Shown: positions 15,951 through 25,081 of the stretch, piece after piece
Layout: each line of letters begins with the position of its first letter
Numbering within the stretch: the first letter of the stretch is position 1
From: Pedobacter quisquiliarum
Lineage (GTDB): Bacteria; Bacteroidota; Bacteroidia; Sphingobacteriales; Sphingobacteriaceae
DNA length: 64,000 nt
Assembly (NCBI RefSeq): GCF_014642175.1
Contig: NZ_BMIL01000010.1
Span: 62,001-126,000 of the forward strand
Direction of reading: 5' to 3'
The notes under the pieces: generated by a model
Told to the model about the DNA's origin: nothing
Seen by the model: the letters and a program-made list of their open reading frames with translations, nothing else
Database searches by the model: none
Translations under genes and position numbers: made by a program

Positions 15951-16823
15951 TTGAAGAATCTCAAGTACTACATCGCTGCGATTGTCGCATTTTCCGTTTG
16001 GGGCTCCTTCAGTCTGGTCTTAAAACCGCTGCATGACTACGCCTCTTTGGACATCCTGTTTTACCGGGTATTTAGTTGTGCGCTGATCATGACCCTTTTC
16101 TCGCTGCTCTTTAAGCGGCAGACGATTAAAGAAAATTTAAGCTTGTTTAAGGCTTTGAGCAAAAAGAACCAGCGGCAAATGATTGGTTTAAATACCGCCA
16201 GCAGCCTTTTCTTAACGGTAAACTGGTTTTCTTTCATCTATGTCATGAACCATGTTAGTGTGCGCGCAACGTCAGTAGCCTATCTGGTATGTCCAATTCT
16301 AACCACCTTGTTGGCCTTTTTCATATTGCACGAGAAACTAAGCCGGATACAGTGGCTTTCTGTCGCGCTGAGTTGTATTGGCTGTTTGCTTTTATCGTAC
16401 GCCAATATGATAGACATGTTATTCAGCGCCATTGTCGGGTTTAGCTATGCATGCTATCTGGTGAATCAAACGAAGAACAGTGGTTTTGACAGGTTTCTGG
16501 TGCTTAACTTTCATATACTACTTTCAGCATTGCTATTGCTTCCTTTTTACCCTGCCTTTTCGGGATCAGTACCATCAGATTTGAAGTTCTACGTGTACGT
16601 GGAAATCATCGCTGTTGGATACACCATCCTCCCTTTGCTGCTCAATTTATATGCATTAACGCGGATCAGTTCGTCAACAGTTGGTATGCTCCTGAATATC
16701 AATCCAATTATTGCCTTTGCATTAGCCGGATTGGTGTACCATGAACCGTTGGGCACAATCCAGTTGATCGCTTATGGATTGATATTTCTAGCCGTTGTGG
16801 TGTTTAATTTGAAGAAGTCCTAA
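15951..16823 (+). CDS. EamA/DMT family transporter
   Basis: A 290-residue protein with ten predicted membrane helices in two EamA halves (about 1-138 and 145-288). The RarD-like opening YYIAAIVAFSVWGSFSLVLK is characteristic. It probably exports or imports a small metabolite in the inner membrane; the substrate is unknown. I see no in-frame ATG near the beginning, so I take the TTG at 15951, which gives the family N-terminus. A TATTTTCG element (15930-15937), one base from the -7 consensus, lies 13 bases upstream. Its TAA interlocks with the TAG of the convergent acyltransferase gene. Confidence 0.88.
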   Translation: MKNLKYYIAAIVAFSVWGSFSLVLKPLHDYASLDILFYRVFSCALIMTLFSLLFKRQTIKENLSLFKALSKKNQRQMIGLNTASSLFLTVNWFSFIYVMNHVSVRATSVAYLVCPILTTLLAFFILHEKLSRIQWLSVALSCIGCLLLSYANMIDMLFSAIVGFSYACYLVNQTKNSGFDRFLVLNFHILLSALLLLPFYPAFSGSVPSDLKFYVYVEIIAVGYTILPLLLNLYALTRISSSTVGMLLNINPIIAFALAGLVYHEPLGTIQLIAYGLIFLAVVVFNLKKS

Positions 16824-18697
16824 TTATCTATAGTCTTCTGGAAAGTCTTGTTCTTGTAAACCGTGCCTTTCAGTAGTTGTTCTACGCCATAAGTGGTCAG
16901 GTGATTCTGGTCAAACATATAGGGCACATGCTGCGGCGATACCTTCGCAAAATAATCCTGACGGAAAAGGTCGATGTACTTGTCTTTTAAGCCAGCTTTC
17001 AGATAAGCATTGATCTCTGCTGTTTCTTCGTCAAGATAGTTTTCACTGTTTTTAATGCCATATTCATTTTCCCGCGCAGCAATGGTGGAGTAATCAATCC
17101 TGTAGGTTTCTGTTTGTCCGAGGACAACTGATTTGATACCCATCTTATCCAGGTGAGCAATGGTGCCCTGAATATCTTTAAGCAATTGTTCTTTCCCATG
17201 TGGATTATCAACCCAGTTGGCACTTAGAATAACACTTTCGATCTCGCCGGCATGTTGCGGCAACATCTCGTCATATATGAAGTTTAGCAAATCGGCACAT
17301 TTACCAGGTCCAGGTCCATCCGGGGTCTTTAGCGGCAGACAACTCGACGCAGAAGCATGGCCGAGGTTTACGCCTTTAGGTACAAAATGCTTTCTTAAAG
17401 CCTGATAGAATTGTGCAGCATGGCTATCACCAAGTAGTAAGACGTTCTTTTGTCCTTTCTGAAAAGGCAGACATTTGTTCTTGTTGTAAGTCTCCAGTCC
17501 TGTTGAAACGGACCGGATAAAGCAGGAATCAACCTCAAACTGCTTGGCATGTGCTGCTCGATTTATCGCCTCGTAGTCTGCAATGAGCACGGTATTGTTC
17601 TTGAAAATAATAGGATTAACGTAGCTTAAAGAAGCAATGAATGCAAGTGCAGCAAAACCACCGGTTGTGGCAACAATGTACCTGTTTTTGCTGATCTCGA
17701 AAGATTCTATGTAGCGATATGACAAGTAGCCCAATACAATGGAGAGCAGGATGCCCAGAACGGCGTATAAAGGGGTAGCGGGTGCGCCCAGATAGTTTCC
17801 AATAACGAACACCGGCCAATGCCATAGGTAAAGCGAGTAGGAGATCTTCCCGAAGAATTGTACGATACCAGACTTCAGAAACTTAAAGTCGTTGATGTTG
17901 GCTACAATAATCACATAGGTTGCGGCTACTGGAATTAGGGTGTAGAAGCCCGGCCATTTCATGCTTTTGTGAAGGAAAACCATACCGACCAATAAGACCA
18001 AAAAGCCCACGGTGGATAGCAGTTTCCGGCGGCGGGCACTTAGGTTCGTTTGGGTCAAAAATGCTAGTCCGCCAGCCAACATTTCCCAGGATCGGGATGG
18101 TAACAGGTAAAAGGACATGTTCGGTCTATATCGGGTAACCAGCAATGCACCGGCAAAGATCACAACAATAGCAATCAGGCAGAGGTTGAAATATTTTCTG
18201 CGATCGTTTTTAAGGTACTTGTTTACCACGATTAATGCCAGTGGTAGCAGCAGATAGAACTGCCACTCTACAGAGAGCGACCAGGTATGCAAGAATATGT
18301 TGTTGTCTGCGGAATTGCCGAAGTAACTGCCGGTAAGTGCGTACACGAAATTGGAGATAAAGAGTAAACTGCCGGCGCCATTTTTGGCAACTTCCTGATA
18401 ATCATCAGGCATATAGGTAAAGAAGCAAAACCCCAGCACAACGATAATCATGAAAGTTAAGGCGGGTATGATGCGCTGAATTCGCTTGTTGTAAAAGGTC
18501 GCTAACGAGAACTGTTCCCGCGCCAGGCCATCCAGAATGATCTTTGTCATCAGGTACCCCGAGATCACATAAAATACATCCACACCGGAAAAGCCACCCT
18601 GCGTAAAAGGCACGTTGAAATGGTAGAACAGCACAGAAATTACGGCGAGTGCCCGTAGTGCGTTGATGTCGTATCTGAAGCCTGGTTTTATTATCAT
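16820..18697 (-). CDS. acyltransferase-3 / SGNH fusion (OafA-like)
   Basis: A 625-residue protein. The N-terminal acyltransferase-3 membrane domain (about 1-375) opens with RYDINALRALAVISVLFYHF, in which the His is the conserved catalytic one, then FSGVDVFYVISGYLMT and LWHWPVFV. The C-terminal SGNH-type domain (about 400-620) shows LLLGDSHAAQFY and the Asp-His pair in FDQNHLTTYG. Such fusions O-acetylate extracytoplasmic sugars such as O-antigen or peptidoglycan-linked glycans. It is a single gene with no sugar cluster beside it, so the acceptor is unknown. Confidence 0.92.
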   Translation of the reverse strand: MIIKPGFRYDINALRALAVISVLFYHFNVPFTQGGFSGVDVFYVISGYLMTKIILDGLAREQFSLATFYNKRIQRIIPALTFMIIVVLGFCFFTYMPDDYQEVAKNGAGSLLFISNFVYALTGSYFGNSADNNIFLHTWSLSVEWQFYLLLPLALIVVNKYLKNDRRKYFNLCLIAIVVIFAGALLVTRYRPNMSFYLLPSRSWEMLAGGLAFLTQTNLSARRRKLLSTVGFLVLLVGMVFLHKSMKWPGFYTLIPVAATYVIIVANINDFKFLKSGIVQFFGKISYSLYLWHWPVFVIGNYLGAPATPLYAVLGILLSIVLGYLSYRYIESFEISKNRYIVATTGGFAALAFIASLSYVNPIIFKNNTVLIADYEAINRAAHAKQFEVDSCFIRSVSTGLETYNKNKCLPFQKGQKNVLLLGDSHAAQFYQALRKHFVPKGVNLGHASASSCLPLKTPDGPGPGKCADLLNFIYDEMLPQHAGEIESVILSANWVDNPHGKEQLLKDIQGTIAHLDKMGIKSVVLGQTETYRIDYSTIAARENEYGIKNSENYLDEETAEINAYLKAGLKDKYIDLFRQDYFAKVSPQHVPYMFDQNHLTTYGVEQLLKGTVYKNKTFQKTIDN

Positions 18698-18843
18698 TAA
18701 GTTATTTTAGTGTGAACAAATTGAACTCTTTAAACTCTTAATTTATGTAGTTCGTACCCAAGAACGTCATGTTGTGTGGTATTTAGTGAAAAAGTGGGGT
18801 GTATTTCCCGGGTTCTCGGCCCGGCAATAATCTGAAGAATAGC

Positions 18844-18851
18844 TACTTTTG
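18844..18851 (+). promoter_or_regulatory. -7 box TACTTTTG for SNF2 helicase gene
   Basis: Exact TAnnTTTG match, 11 bases before the ATG at 18863. The rest of the 165-base gap from 18698 shows nothing else I can name. Confidence 0.55.
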
Positions 18852-18862
18852 CAGGGCAAACT

Positions 18863-21766
18863 ATGCCTGAACAAGATCCCCTGTACCCTGAAATTAATAA
18901 CCTTAAGTCCAGCTTACTGGCTCAAACGGCATGGCAGCTTCCGCTTACGGATAAGCAGCCGGAGGGGAAGCAGCGGATTTTAGTCTTACGCAAGCACAAG
19001 TATTACACCCACTTTGTAGCAGAGCTCTACGAAGCGGCTGTTGGCAGCAATGGTAAACTGAAAAATCCACTGGTGCTTATTGATCCGCTTGACTTTATCT
19101 GGAAGGTCAATGACCCGGAGGCGCTAAAGTTTTATGCGGCCATCGCGCGGCTGCGCACTAGCTATGATGCGGAACACACAGCAGCTGATATGGAAGGATT
19201 GCGGGCGCTGGTAAAGAATCCGCTGCAACTGGAGGTCTATTACCATGATCCGGAAAAATCCGCCAATGTTAACATCCGCTCCATTGTAAAGGTTAGCCTT
19301 GGCATGTATCAGCTCGACCTGCGGTTGGAGGTGGTGCTTAGAAACGCTTTTTATGAGATTACGGCGCGACTGTATATCGGTGAAAAGGCATATCAGCTGG
19401 ATTTGCTGAACTTCAAGTTTCAATACTTTGTGCTTTACAACGGGGTCATGCAGCTGATTGACAACCTTGCTTACCTGCAGGTCATTGAAGTATTTAGAAG
19501 AAATAACAACAGGCTTTACTTCCCCGAGGCGGCTTACGATGAGTTTCAGCGCACGATCCTCTCCAAGCTGGAAGGCAAGGTGAAAATTCATTATGCCTAC
19601 CTGAAGCCGGCCACGAAAAAGCAGTTGGCCGAAAACAACTTCAATACAGAGAATGAGCAGCTGATCTACCTCTCTGATTCTGGAGACTATGTGTTGATTA
19701 CCCCTGTTATCCGTTACGGCAATGTAGAGGTGCCGGTACTTTCACAACAGCAGATCTATGCGCTGGATAGCACGGGCATACCTTTTACCGTGCAGCGGGA
19801 TCAGGCGCTTGAAGATAACTTTATCCGAATGCTGCGCCATCAGCATCCCTTGTTTTTAGAGCAGGATGCACAGGAGTGCTATTACCTGCACAAAAAGCGT
19901 TTTTTAGATGAAGGTTGGTTCCTGGGGGCTTTCGACTACTGGCAACAGCAGGAAATAAGGGTGCTTGGGTTCAATGACTTAGCCGACAATAAGCTGAACC
20001 CGAATGCGGCTAAGATTTCTATTGAAGTGATATCCGGGCTCGACTGGTTCGAAACTGGTGTGAAAATTACATACGGTAAGCAGCGGGTAAGTCTTAAACA
20101 CCTGGCTAAAGCTTTGCGCAACAAGAGTAAGTTTGTAGAGCTGGGCGATGGTACGATGGGGGTTTTACCTGAAGAATGGATCGCGAAGCTATCGGCCTAT
20201 CTTGAAGCGGGGACAGTGGTCGAGGAAGTGGTTCGAACGCCAAAGGTGAACCTGATGAGCATTGACGCGCTATATGACGATGAAATGCTGACGGCTCCAG
20301 TGCGGTTGGAACTTAAAAACTTCCGCGCCAAACTTGAGAACTTCAACGTGATTGGGCAGGTGCCAGTGCCGGAGGACTTCCTTGGTGAGCTGCGGCACTA
20401 CCAGCAGGAAGGCCTTAACTGGTTGAACTTCCTGGATTCGTTTGGATTTGGAGGTTGCCTGGCGGATGATATGGGACTGGGTAAGACCATTCAGGTCATT
20501 GCCTTTTTGCTGCTGCAGAAGCAGAAAACAGCTGCTCCGAGCATGATTATCGTCCCTGCTACGCTGATCTTCAACTGGCAATCGGAGATCCGTAAGTTTG
20601 CACCCGCTCTGCGTGTGCATACCGTCTATGGTGCAGACCGCGACAAACACGTTGATGAATTTGACCAGTATGATGTGGTGTTAAGTTTTTATGGCACCAT
20701 CCTGCAAGATGTACGTCACCTAAAGCATTACCGGTTCAACTATATATTTCTTGATGAGTCACAGACCATAAAGAACCCAAATTCGCAAAGGTACCGCGCC
20801 ATTGCGCTATTAAAATCGCGCAGTAAGGTCATGCTCACGGGTACGCCATTGGAGAACAACACCTTCGATCTTTATGCGCAGTTTTCGCTCGCCTGCCCGG
20901 GATTACTGGGTACACGCCAACATTTCAAAGATCAGTACGTGATGCCGATCGACAAGTTTAATGATACGCGAAAGGCGGCGGAGCTTCAAAAGCTCATACG
21001 GCCGTTTTTACTGCGCAGGACGAAGAAGCAGGTGGCGACAGAGCTGCCGGAGAAAACGGAGATGGTGATATACTGCGAGATGGGCGAGGAGCAGCGCAAG
21101 GTGTACGACTCCTACAAGCAGGAGTATAGAAATTACCTGATGTCGCAGAAGTCGGACGAACTTGCCGGGCAGACCATGCATATACTCAAGGGCATGACGC
21201 TGTTGCGGCAGATTTGCAACGCCCCTGCGCTGATCAGTGCTGACCGGTATTTTGGAAACGCCTCGGCGAAGCTCGATACGCTGATGGAGGAAATAGAAGG
21301 CAAATCGGGTGAGCATAAAATCCTCGTGTTTTCTTCCTTCGTGGGCATGCTGGATCTGGTACGCACCGCATTGCAGCAGCGGAAAATTGCTTATAGCTAC
21401 TTAACCGGGCAGACTACGAAACGCGAAGCGGAAGTGAAGCGCTTTACGGGTAATGCTGAGGTCCGGGTATTCCTGATCAGTCTTAAAGCCGGAGGTGCCG
21501 GGCTGAACCTGACGGAGGCCGATTATGTGTACCTTATTGATCCCTGGTGGAATCCAGCAGCAGAGCAGCAGGCGATCGACCGTGTTTACCGGATCGGACA
21601 GCAAAAACATGTTGTGGCTGTGCGGCTCATCTGTCCGGATACGATTGAAGATAAGATCATGCAGTTGCAGCAAAGGAAGCAGCGCCTGGTTGAAGACCTG
21701 ATTAAAACAGAGGGGAATCTACTGAAAACCTTAAGCAAGGCTGAATTATTAGAATTGTTCAGTTAA
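18863..21766 (+). CDS. SNF2-family DEAD/DEAH helicase
   Basis: A 967-residue protein. The N-terminal half (about 1-500) resembles the region found before bacterial SNF2 helicases and lacks an obvious SWIM zinc motif. The ATPase core has motif I DDMGLGKT (Lys541), motif II LDESQT (Asp631, a DESQ variant of DEAH/Q), motif III LTGTPLENN, and in the second lobe SLKAGGAGLNLTEAD and QAIDRVYRIGQQ. It probably translocates on double-stranded DNA and remodels protein-DNA complexes or RNA polymerase; cellular role unknown. No methylase or nuclease gene is adjacent, so a defence role is not indicated. Confidence 0.93.
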   Translation: MPEQDPLYPEINNLKSSLLAQTAWQLPLTDKQPEGKQRILVLRKHKYYTHFVAELYEAAVGSNGKLKNPLVLIDPLDFIWKVNDPEALKFYAAIARLRTSYDAEHTAADMEGLRALVKNPLQLEVYYHDPEKSANVNIRSIVKVSLGMYQLDLRLEVVLRNAFYEITARLYIGEKAYQLDLLNFKFQYFVLYNGVMQLIDNLAYLQVIEVFRRNNNRLYFPEAAYDEFQRTILSKLEGKVKIHYAYLKPATKKQLAENNFNTENEQLIYLSDSGDYVLITPVIRYGNVEVPVLSQQQIYALDSTGIPFTVQRDQALEDNFIRMLRHQHPLFLEQDAQECYYLHKKRFLDEGWFLGAFDYWQQQEIRVLGFNDLADNKLNPNAAKISIEVISGLDWFETGVKITYGKQRVSLKHLAKALRNKSKFVELGDGTMGVLPEEWIAKLSAYLEAGTVVEEVVRTPKVNLMSIDALYDDEMLTAPVRLELKNFRAKLENFNVIGQVPVPEDFLGELRHYQQEGLNWLNFLDSFGFGGCLADDMGLGKTIQVIAFLLLQKQKTAAPSMIIVPATLIFNWQSEIRKFAPALRVHTVYGADRDKHVDEFDQYDVVLSFYGTILQDVRHLKHYRFNYIFLDESQTIKNPNSQRYRAIALLKSRSKVMLTGTPLENNTFDLYAQFSLACPGLLGTRQHFKDQYVMPIDKFNDTRKAAELQKLIRPFLLRRTKKQVATELPEKTEMVIYCEMGEEQRKVYDSYKQEYRNYLMSQKSDELAGQTMHILKGMTLLRQICNAPALISADRYFGNASAKLDTLMEEIEGKSGEHKILVFSSFVGMLDLVRTALQQRKIAYSYLTGQTTKREAEVKRFTGNAEVRVFLISLKAGGAGLNLTEADYVYLIDPWWNPAAEQQAIDRVYRIGQQKHVVAVRLICPDTIEDKIMQLQQRKQRLVEDLIKTEGNLLKTLSKAELLELFS

Positions 21767-21780
21767 TAGAGATTAAAAAT

Positions 21781-21788
21781 TAAATTTG
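21781..21788 (+). promoter_or_regulatory. -7 box TAAATTTG for DUF4271 gene
   Basis: Exact TAnnTTTG match, four bases before the ATG at 21793, directly after the helicase stop codon; it implies an almost leaderless message. Confidence 0.5.
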
Positions 21789-21792
21789 TACG

Positions 21793-22782
21793 ATGTTCAA
21801 ATCCGTCCTGGCTATATTATTCTTTTTTGCATTTGCTGGAAATGTAGCCATGGCACAGGTTGAACCACCCGTTCAAACCTTGCAAGCAGATAGTACGGTA
21901 AGGGCGGAAAGGGTTATGCCGAAGCGCTATAGGGACTCGGCAACGATTGCCAGACAGCAATTTGTAAGCGATTCCATCAGACGGCACACCTGGTTGCTTC
22001 CAGATTCCTTGCTGGATAGATACATGATTATCGACAGCATCCTAAAGGCCAATGTGCGCGTTTTGAAAAAGGGTGAGGCTTGGTACGATCTCCCTGGGAA
22101 AGGTAAAGCAGAGAGTTTTTATAAGATTGGCAGGCCAGTGCCGAAAGGGGAGCCCTGGGTGCTTGGATTTATCCTATTCCTGCTGCTGCTGTTCGGGATC
22201 CTGCGGATTTCATTTCATAAACAACTGGGAGATATTATACAGGCTTTCTACAGTAACCGGGTGCTGAACAATCTTTATAAGGAAGATAACCTGTTTACAT
22301 CCTGGCCATTTTTGTTCCTATTTATTCAGTTCGGCTTCACTCTGGGCATGTTTTTATACCTGATTTCACAGTATTACCAAATTTCATATGGTGCTGGAGG
22401 ATTGCAGTTCTTTGTAACGATTTCCGTGATGATTGTGGTACTGTATGCGCTTAAAATTTTCATTTTAAGAGGGCTTGGACATTTATTCAGCATTCAAAAG
22501 CTGGTGCATGAATACATAACTGTGCTATACCTCAGCTACTTCAACATCTCTTTGATCTTCATTCCACTGGTTGTGGCCTTCGCACTGGCGCCTTTGCGGT
22601 ATGGTATGTACTTTATCTCCACGGCAGCCATGTTGTTGACTGTAATATTTTTTTTTCAGTTTATCCGCGCCGGGTATAACATTTTATCAAACAATCGTTT
22701 TTCTAAAGTCTATTTATTTTTGTACTTTTGTGCCCTTGAAATTTGCCCTATATTAATAGTAATCAAGGCAATTGGACTATAA
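21793..22782 (+). CDS. DUF4271 membrane protein
   Basis: A 329-residue protein. It has a signal peptide (about 1-22, ending AMA), an extracytoplasmic polar region with KAEWYDLPGKGKA-like charged segments to about residue 115, and then six or so hydrophobic helices. This is the Bacteroidota-restricted DUF4271 family, whose gene usually sits just before hemD, as it does here. Function is unknown; the conserved linkage suggests a tie to tetrapyrrole synthesis or its membrane organisation, but that is inference. The hemD promoter-like box lies inside its last 60 bases. Confidence 0.85.
   Translation: MFKSVLAILFFFAFAGNVAMAQVEPPVQTLQADSTVRAERVMPKRYRDSATIARQQFVSDSIRRHTWLLPDSLLDRYMIIDSILKANVRVLKKGEAWYDLPGKGKAESFYKIGRPVPKGEPWVLGFILFLLLLFGILRISFHKQLGDIIQAFYSNRVLNNLYKEDNLFTSWPFLFLFIQFGFTLGMFLYLISQYYQISYGAGGLQFFVTISVMIVVLYALKIFILRGLGHLFSIQKLVHEYITVLYLSYFNISLIFIPLVVAFALAPLRYGMYFISTAAMLLTVIFFFQFIRAGYNILSNNRFSKVYLFLYFCALEICPILIVIKAIGL
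22723..22730 (+). promoter_or_regulatory. internal -7 box TACTTTTG before hemD
   Basis: Exact TAnnTTTG match inside the 3' end of the DUF4271 gene, 68 bases before the chosen hemD ATG. It could give hemD its own promoter. Confidence 0.4.
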
Positions 22783-22798
22783 GGACAACCAAATACAC

Positions 22799-23569
22799 AT
22801 GCAAGAAAACAGAGAAGATCGGTTACGCAAAGTAAAGAGCATTTTGATCACTTTGCCGAAACCTGAGACAGATAAATCTCCTTATTTTGATTTAGCCAAA
22901 AAGTACAACGTAAAGATTGATTTCAGATCTTTTATTCATGTTGAAGGCGTTCCCGCTAAGGATTTTAGAAAAGACAAGATTAACCTGGGCGATTTCACTG
23001 CGGTTGTATTTACAAGCAGAAATGCAGTAGATCACTTCTTCAGAGTCTGCGAAGAAATGAGATATGATGTGCCGGCTGATTTGAAGTACTTCTGTATCTC
23101 CGAATCTACCGCTTTATACCTTCAGAAATACATCCAATACCGTAAACGTAAAATCTTCTTTGGCAAGCAGACTGCATCGGATTTGGCGGAAGTGTTGAAG
23201 AAACATGCTTCAGAAAAGTTCCTTTACCCTTGCTCTGACGTGGCAACGGAAGATACGATGAACTTCCTGCAGAAGAATGGTTACGATTTCACACCTGCTG
23301 TATTGTTTAAAACAGTTGTGAGTGACCTGTCGGATTTAGCCGAAGTTTTCTATGATATCATTGGCTTTTTCAGTCCATCAAGTATACAATCGTTGTTCAC
23401 GAATTTCCCAGAATTTAAACAGAATAATACACGTATTGCCGCATTTGGCGTCAACACGCATCGTGCTGTAACTGAGGCGGGTTTAATTGTGGACATCGCT
23501 GCGCCAAGTCCGGAAGCACCTTCCATGATCATGGCCATCGAAAACTACATCAAGAAATCCAATAAATAA
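22799..23569 (+). CDS. hemD: uroporphyrinogen-III synthase
   Basis: A 256-residue cytoplasmic enzyme of the HemD family, which closes hydroxymethylbilane to uroporphyrinogen III in heme synthesis. Two Rossmann-like lobes are visible, with VVFTSRNAVDHFF, CISESTALYL, FLYPCSDVATEDT, and FFSPSSIQSLF near the C-terminus. Sequence conservation in HemD is low, but this Bacteroidota form is recognisable. I chose the ATG at 22799; the frame extends to a TTG at 22772 that overlaps the DUF4271 gene. Confidence 0.87.
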   Translation: MQENREDRLRKVKSILITLPKPETDKSPYFDLAKKYNVKIDFRSFIHVEGVPAKDFRKDKINLGDFTAVVFTSRNAVDHFFRVCEEMRYDVPADLKYFCISESTALYLQKYIQYRKRKIFFGKQTASDLAEVLKKHASEKFLYPCSDVATEDTMNFLQKNGYDFTPAVLFKTVVSDLSDLAEVFYDIIGFFSPSSIQSLFTNFPEFKQNNTRIAAFGVNTHRAVTEAGLIVDIAAPSPEAPSMIMAIENYIKKSNK

Positions 23570-23621
23570 GCTTCTTTTTGGCAGGTTGTTTGTGTTGTTG
23601 CTTTTTGATAAAAAGATTTGT

Positions 23622-23629
23622 TAAGTTTG
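23622..23629 (+). promoter_or_regulatory. -7 box TAAGTTTG for gld operon
   Basis: Exact TAnnTTTG match 54 bases before gldK, with TTG-rich sequence about 20 bases further upstream that could serve as the -33 element. This is the most conventional promoter layout in the window. Confidence 0.5.
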
Positions 23630-23683
23630 ATAAGATATACCGACTGTAATAAATCAATATTTAGATCTACCCTTCAGTAACAT

Positions 23684-25039
23684 ATGAAAAAACTATACGC
23701 TGGTTTTATTATTTTAACCATGCTAATGAGCAGCTGCGGAAAAGGTGGCCAGGGCGAGTTGGTAGGGGTTTACAATAAGAATTTCAAAAACAACCGTGTC
23801 CCGCTAGGAATGGTTTACGTACCACCCGGCCGTACGCTGATCGGCGGGTCGGACGAAGACATTACCGGAAGTCAGGCGCCGGCAAGCAGAATGACCTCCT
23901 TCAGTGCGTTCTACATGGACGAGACGGAGATCACCAATGCCGAGTATCGCCAGTTTGTGAACTACGTTCGCGACTCCGTAGCCATTACAAGCTTAGGCCC
24001 CGCTGGTGCGCCAGACCTGTATATGCCAGCACCAACCGGTGAAGGCGTTAATGCAAACGGTCAGCGTAACATCAACTGGAAAAAGGTAGGTGACGGTTCC
24101 CGCTTGTGGAGCAGCAAAAACGGTGGTTATGCCAGCAAACTTGCTGACATGTATTACACCGGAGATGATGCGCTATTTGGCAGGGCAGAGCTTGACGTAA
24201 GGAAGTTCCGCTACTCTTACAAAGTCGTAAACATGGACCTTGCTGCGAAAGCGAAGAATAATCCTGATGCAAAGCGTAGTGACTTTATTGAAAGTTATGT
24301 AGATGCACCTGACCCGAACAAGCCGAATGAATTCCCTTCAATAAGCGTTTACCCGGATACTTTAGTTTGGAAAACGGACTACTCTTACTCACAGAATGAT
24401 CCGATGGTAATCGGTTATTTCAATCACCCTTCATATGATGAATATCCTGTTGTAGGGGTGACCTGGGAACAGGCAAATGCATTTTGTGTATGGCGTACCC
24501 GTCTGTTTCAGTCGGTTGCTGCAGAACGTAAACAGCCTTACAATTCACGATTGAGCTATAGCTTACCTACAGAAGCGCAGTTTGAATACGCTGCAAGAGG
24601 TGGTAACGTTAAAACCAAATACCCTTGGGGTGGTCCTTACATCCGCAATGCGAAAGGATGTATGCAGGCAAACTTCAAAGTGGGTCGCGGTAACTACTCC
24701 GACGATGGTGGTTTATATACTGTGAATGTACACTCTTATTTCCCGAACGACTATGGCTTGTATAACATGGCTGGAAACGTGTCGGAATGGACGCTGACAG
24801 CTTACAATAAGTCTGCCGGTACCATGCTTCTGGATTTCAACCCGAACTATACTTATGTTGCAAGACCAGAAGACAACAAGTACTTAAAACGCAAGGTGGT
24901 TAGAGGTGGTTCATGGAAAGACATCGGCTTTTTCCTGCAGAACTCTGTAGGTACTTATGAGTACCAGGATAACGCAACATCTTACATCGGCTTCAGATGT
25001 GTGGTTTCTTATGCAGGAACGGACATCAACTACAAGTAA
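23684..25039 (+). CDS. gldK: T9SS ring lipoprotein GldK/PorK
   Basis: A 451-residue lipoprotein. The signal ends MSSC (Cys18), and a formylglycine-generating-enzyme-like (FGE-sulfatase) fold fills the rest: MVYVPPGRTLIGG, FYMDETEITNAEYRQF, YSLPTEAQFEYAARGG, GNVSEW, RKVVRGGSW, YIGFRC. In this family the fold is structural. With GldN it forms the periplasmic ring of the type IX secretion system under the outer membrane. It is the first gene of the gldK-L-M-N operon. Confidence 0.95.
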   Translation: MKKLYAGFIILTMLMSSCGKGGQGELVGVYNKNFKNNRVPLGMVYVPPGRTLIGGSDEDITGSQAPASRMTSFSAFYMDETEITNAEYRQFVNYVRDSVAITSLGPAGAPDLYMPAPTGEGVNANGQRNINWKKVGDGSRLWSSKNGGYASKLADMYYTGDDALFGRAELDVRKFRYSYKVVNMDLAAKAKNNPDAKRSDFIESYVDAPDPNKPNEFPSISVYPDTLVWKTDYSYSQNDPMVIGYFNHPSYDEYPVVGVTWEQANAFCVWRTRLFQSVAAERKQPYNSRLSYSLPTEAQFEYAARGGNVKTKYPWGGPYIRNAKGCMQANFKVGRGNYSDDGGLYTVNVHSYFPNDYGLYNMAGNVSEWTLTAYNKSAGTMLLDFNPNYTYVARPEDNKYLKRKVVRGGSWKDIGFFLQNSVGTYEYQDNATSYIGFRCVVSYAGTDINYK

Positions 25040-25081
25040 AAACACATAACAACACGAAAACTTACCATCTAGAACAAGAAC

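Noticed and set aside
18863..21766. SNF2 helicase considered as part of a phage-defence island
   Set aside because: No methylase, nuclease, PLD or other defence gene is adjacent; neighbours are housekeeping genes.
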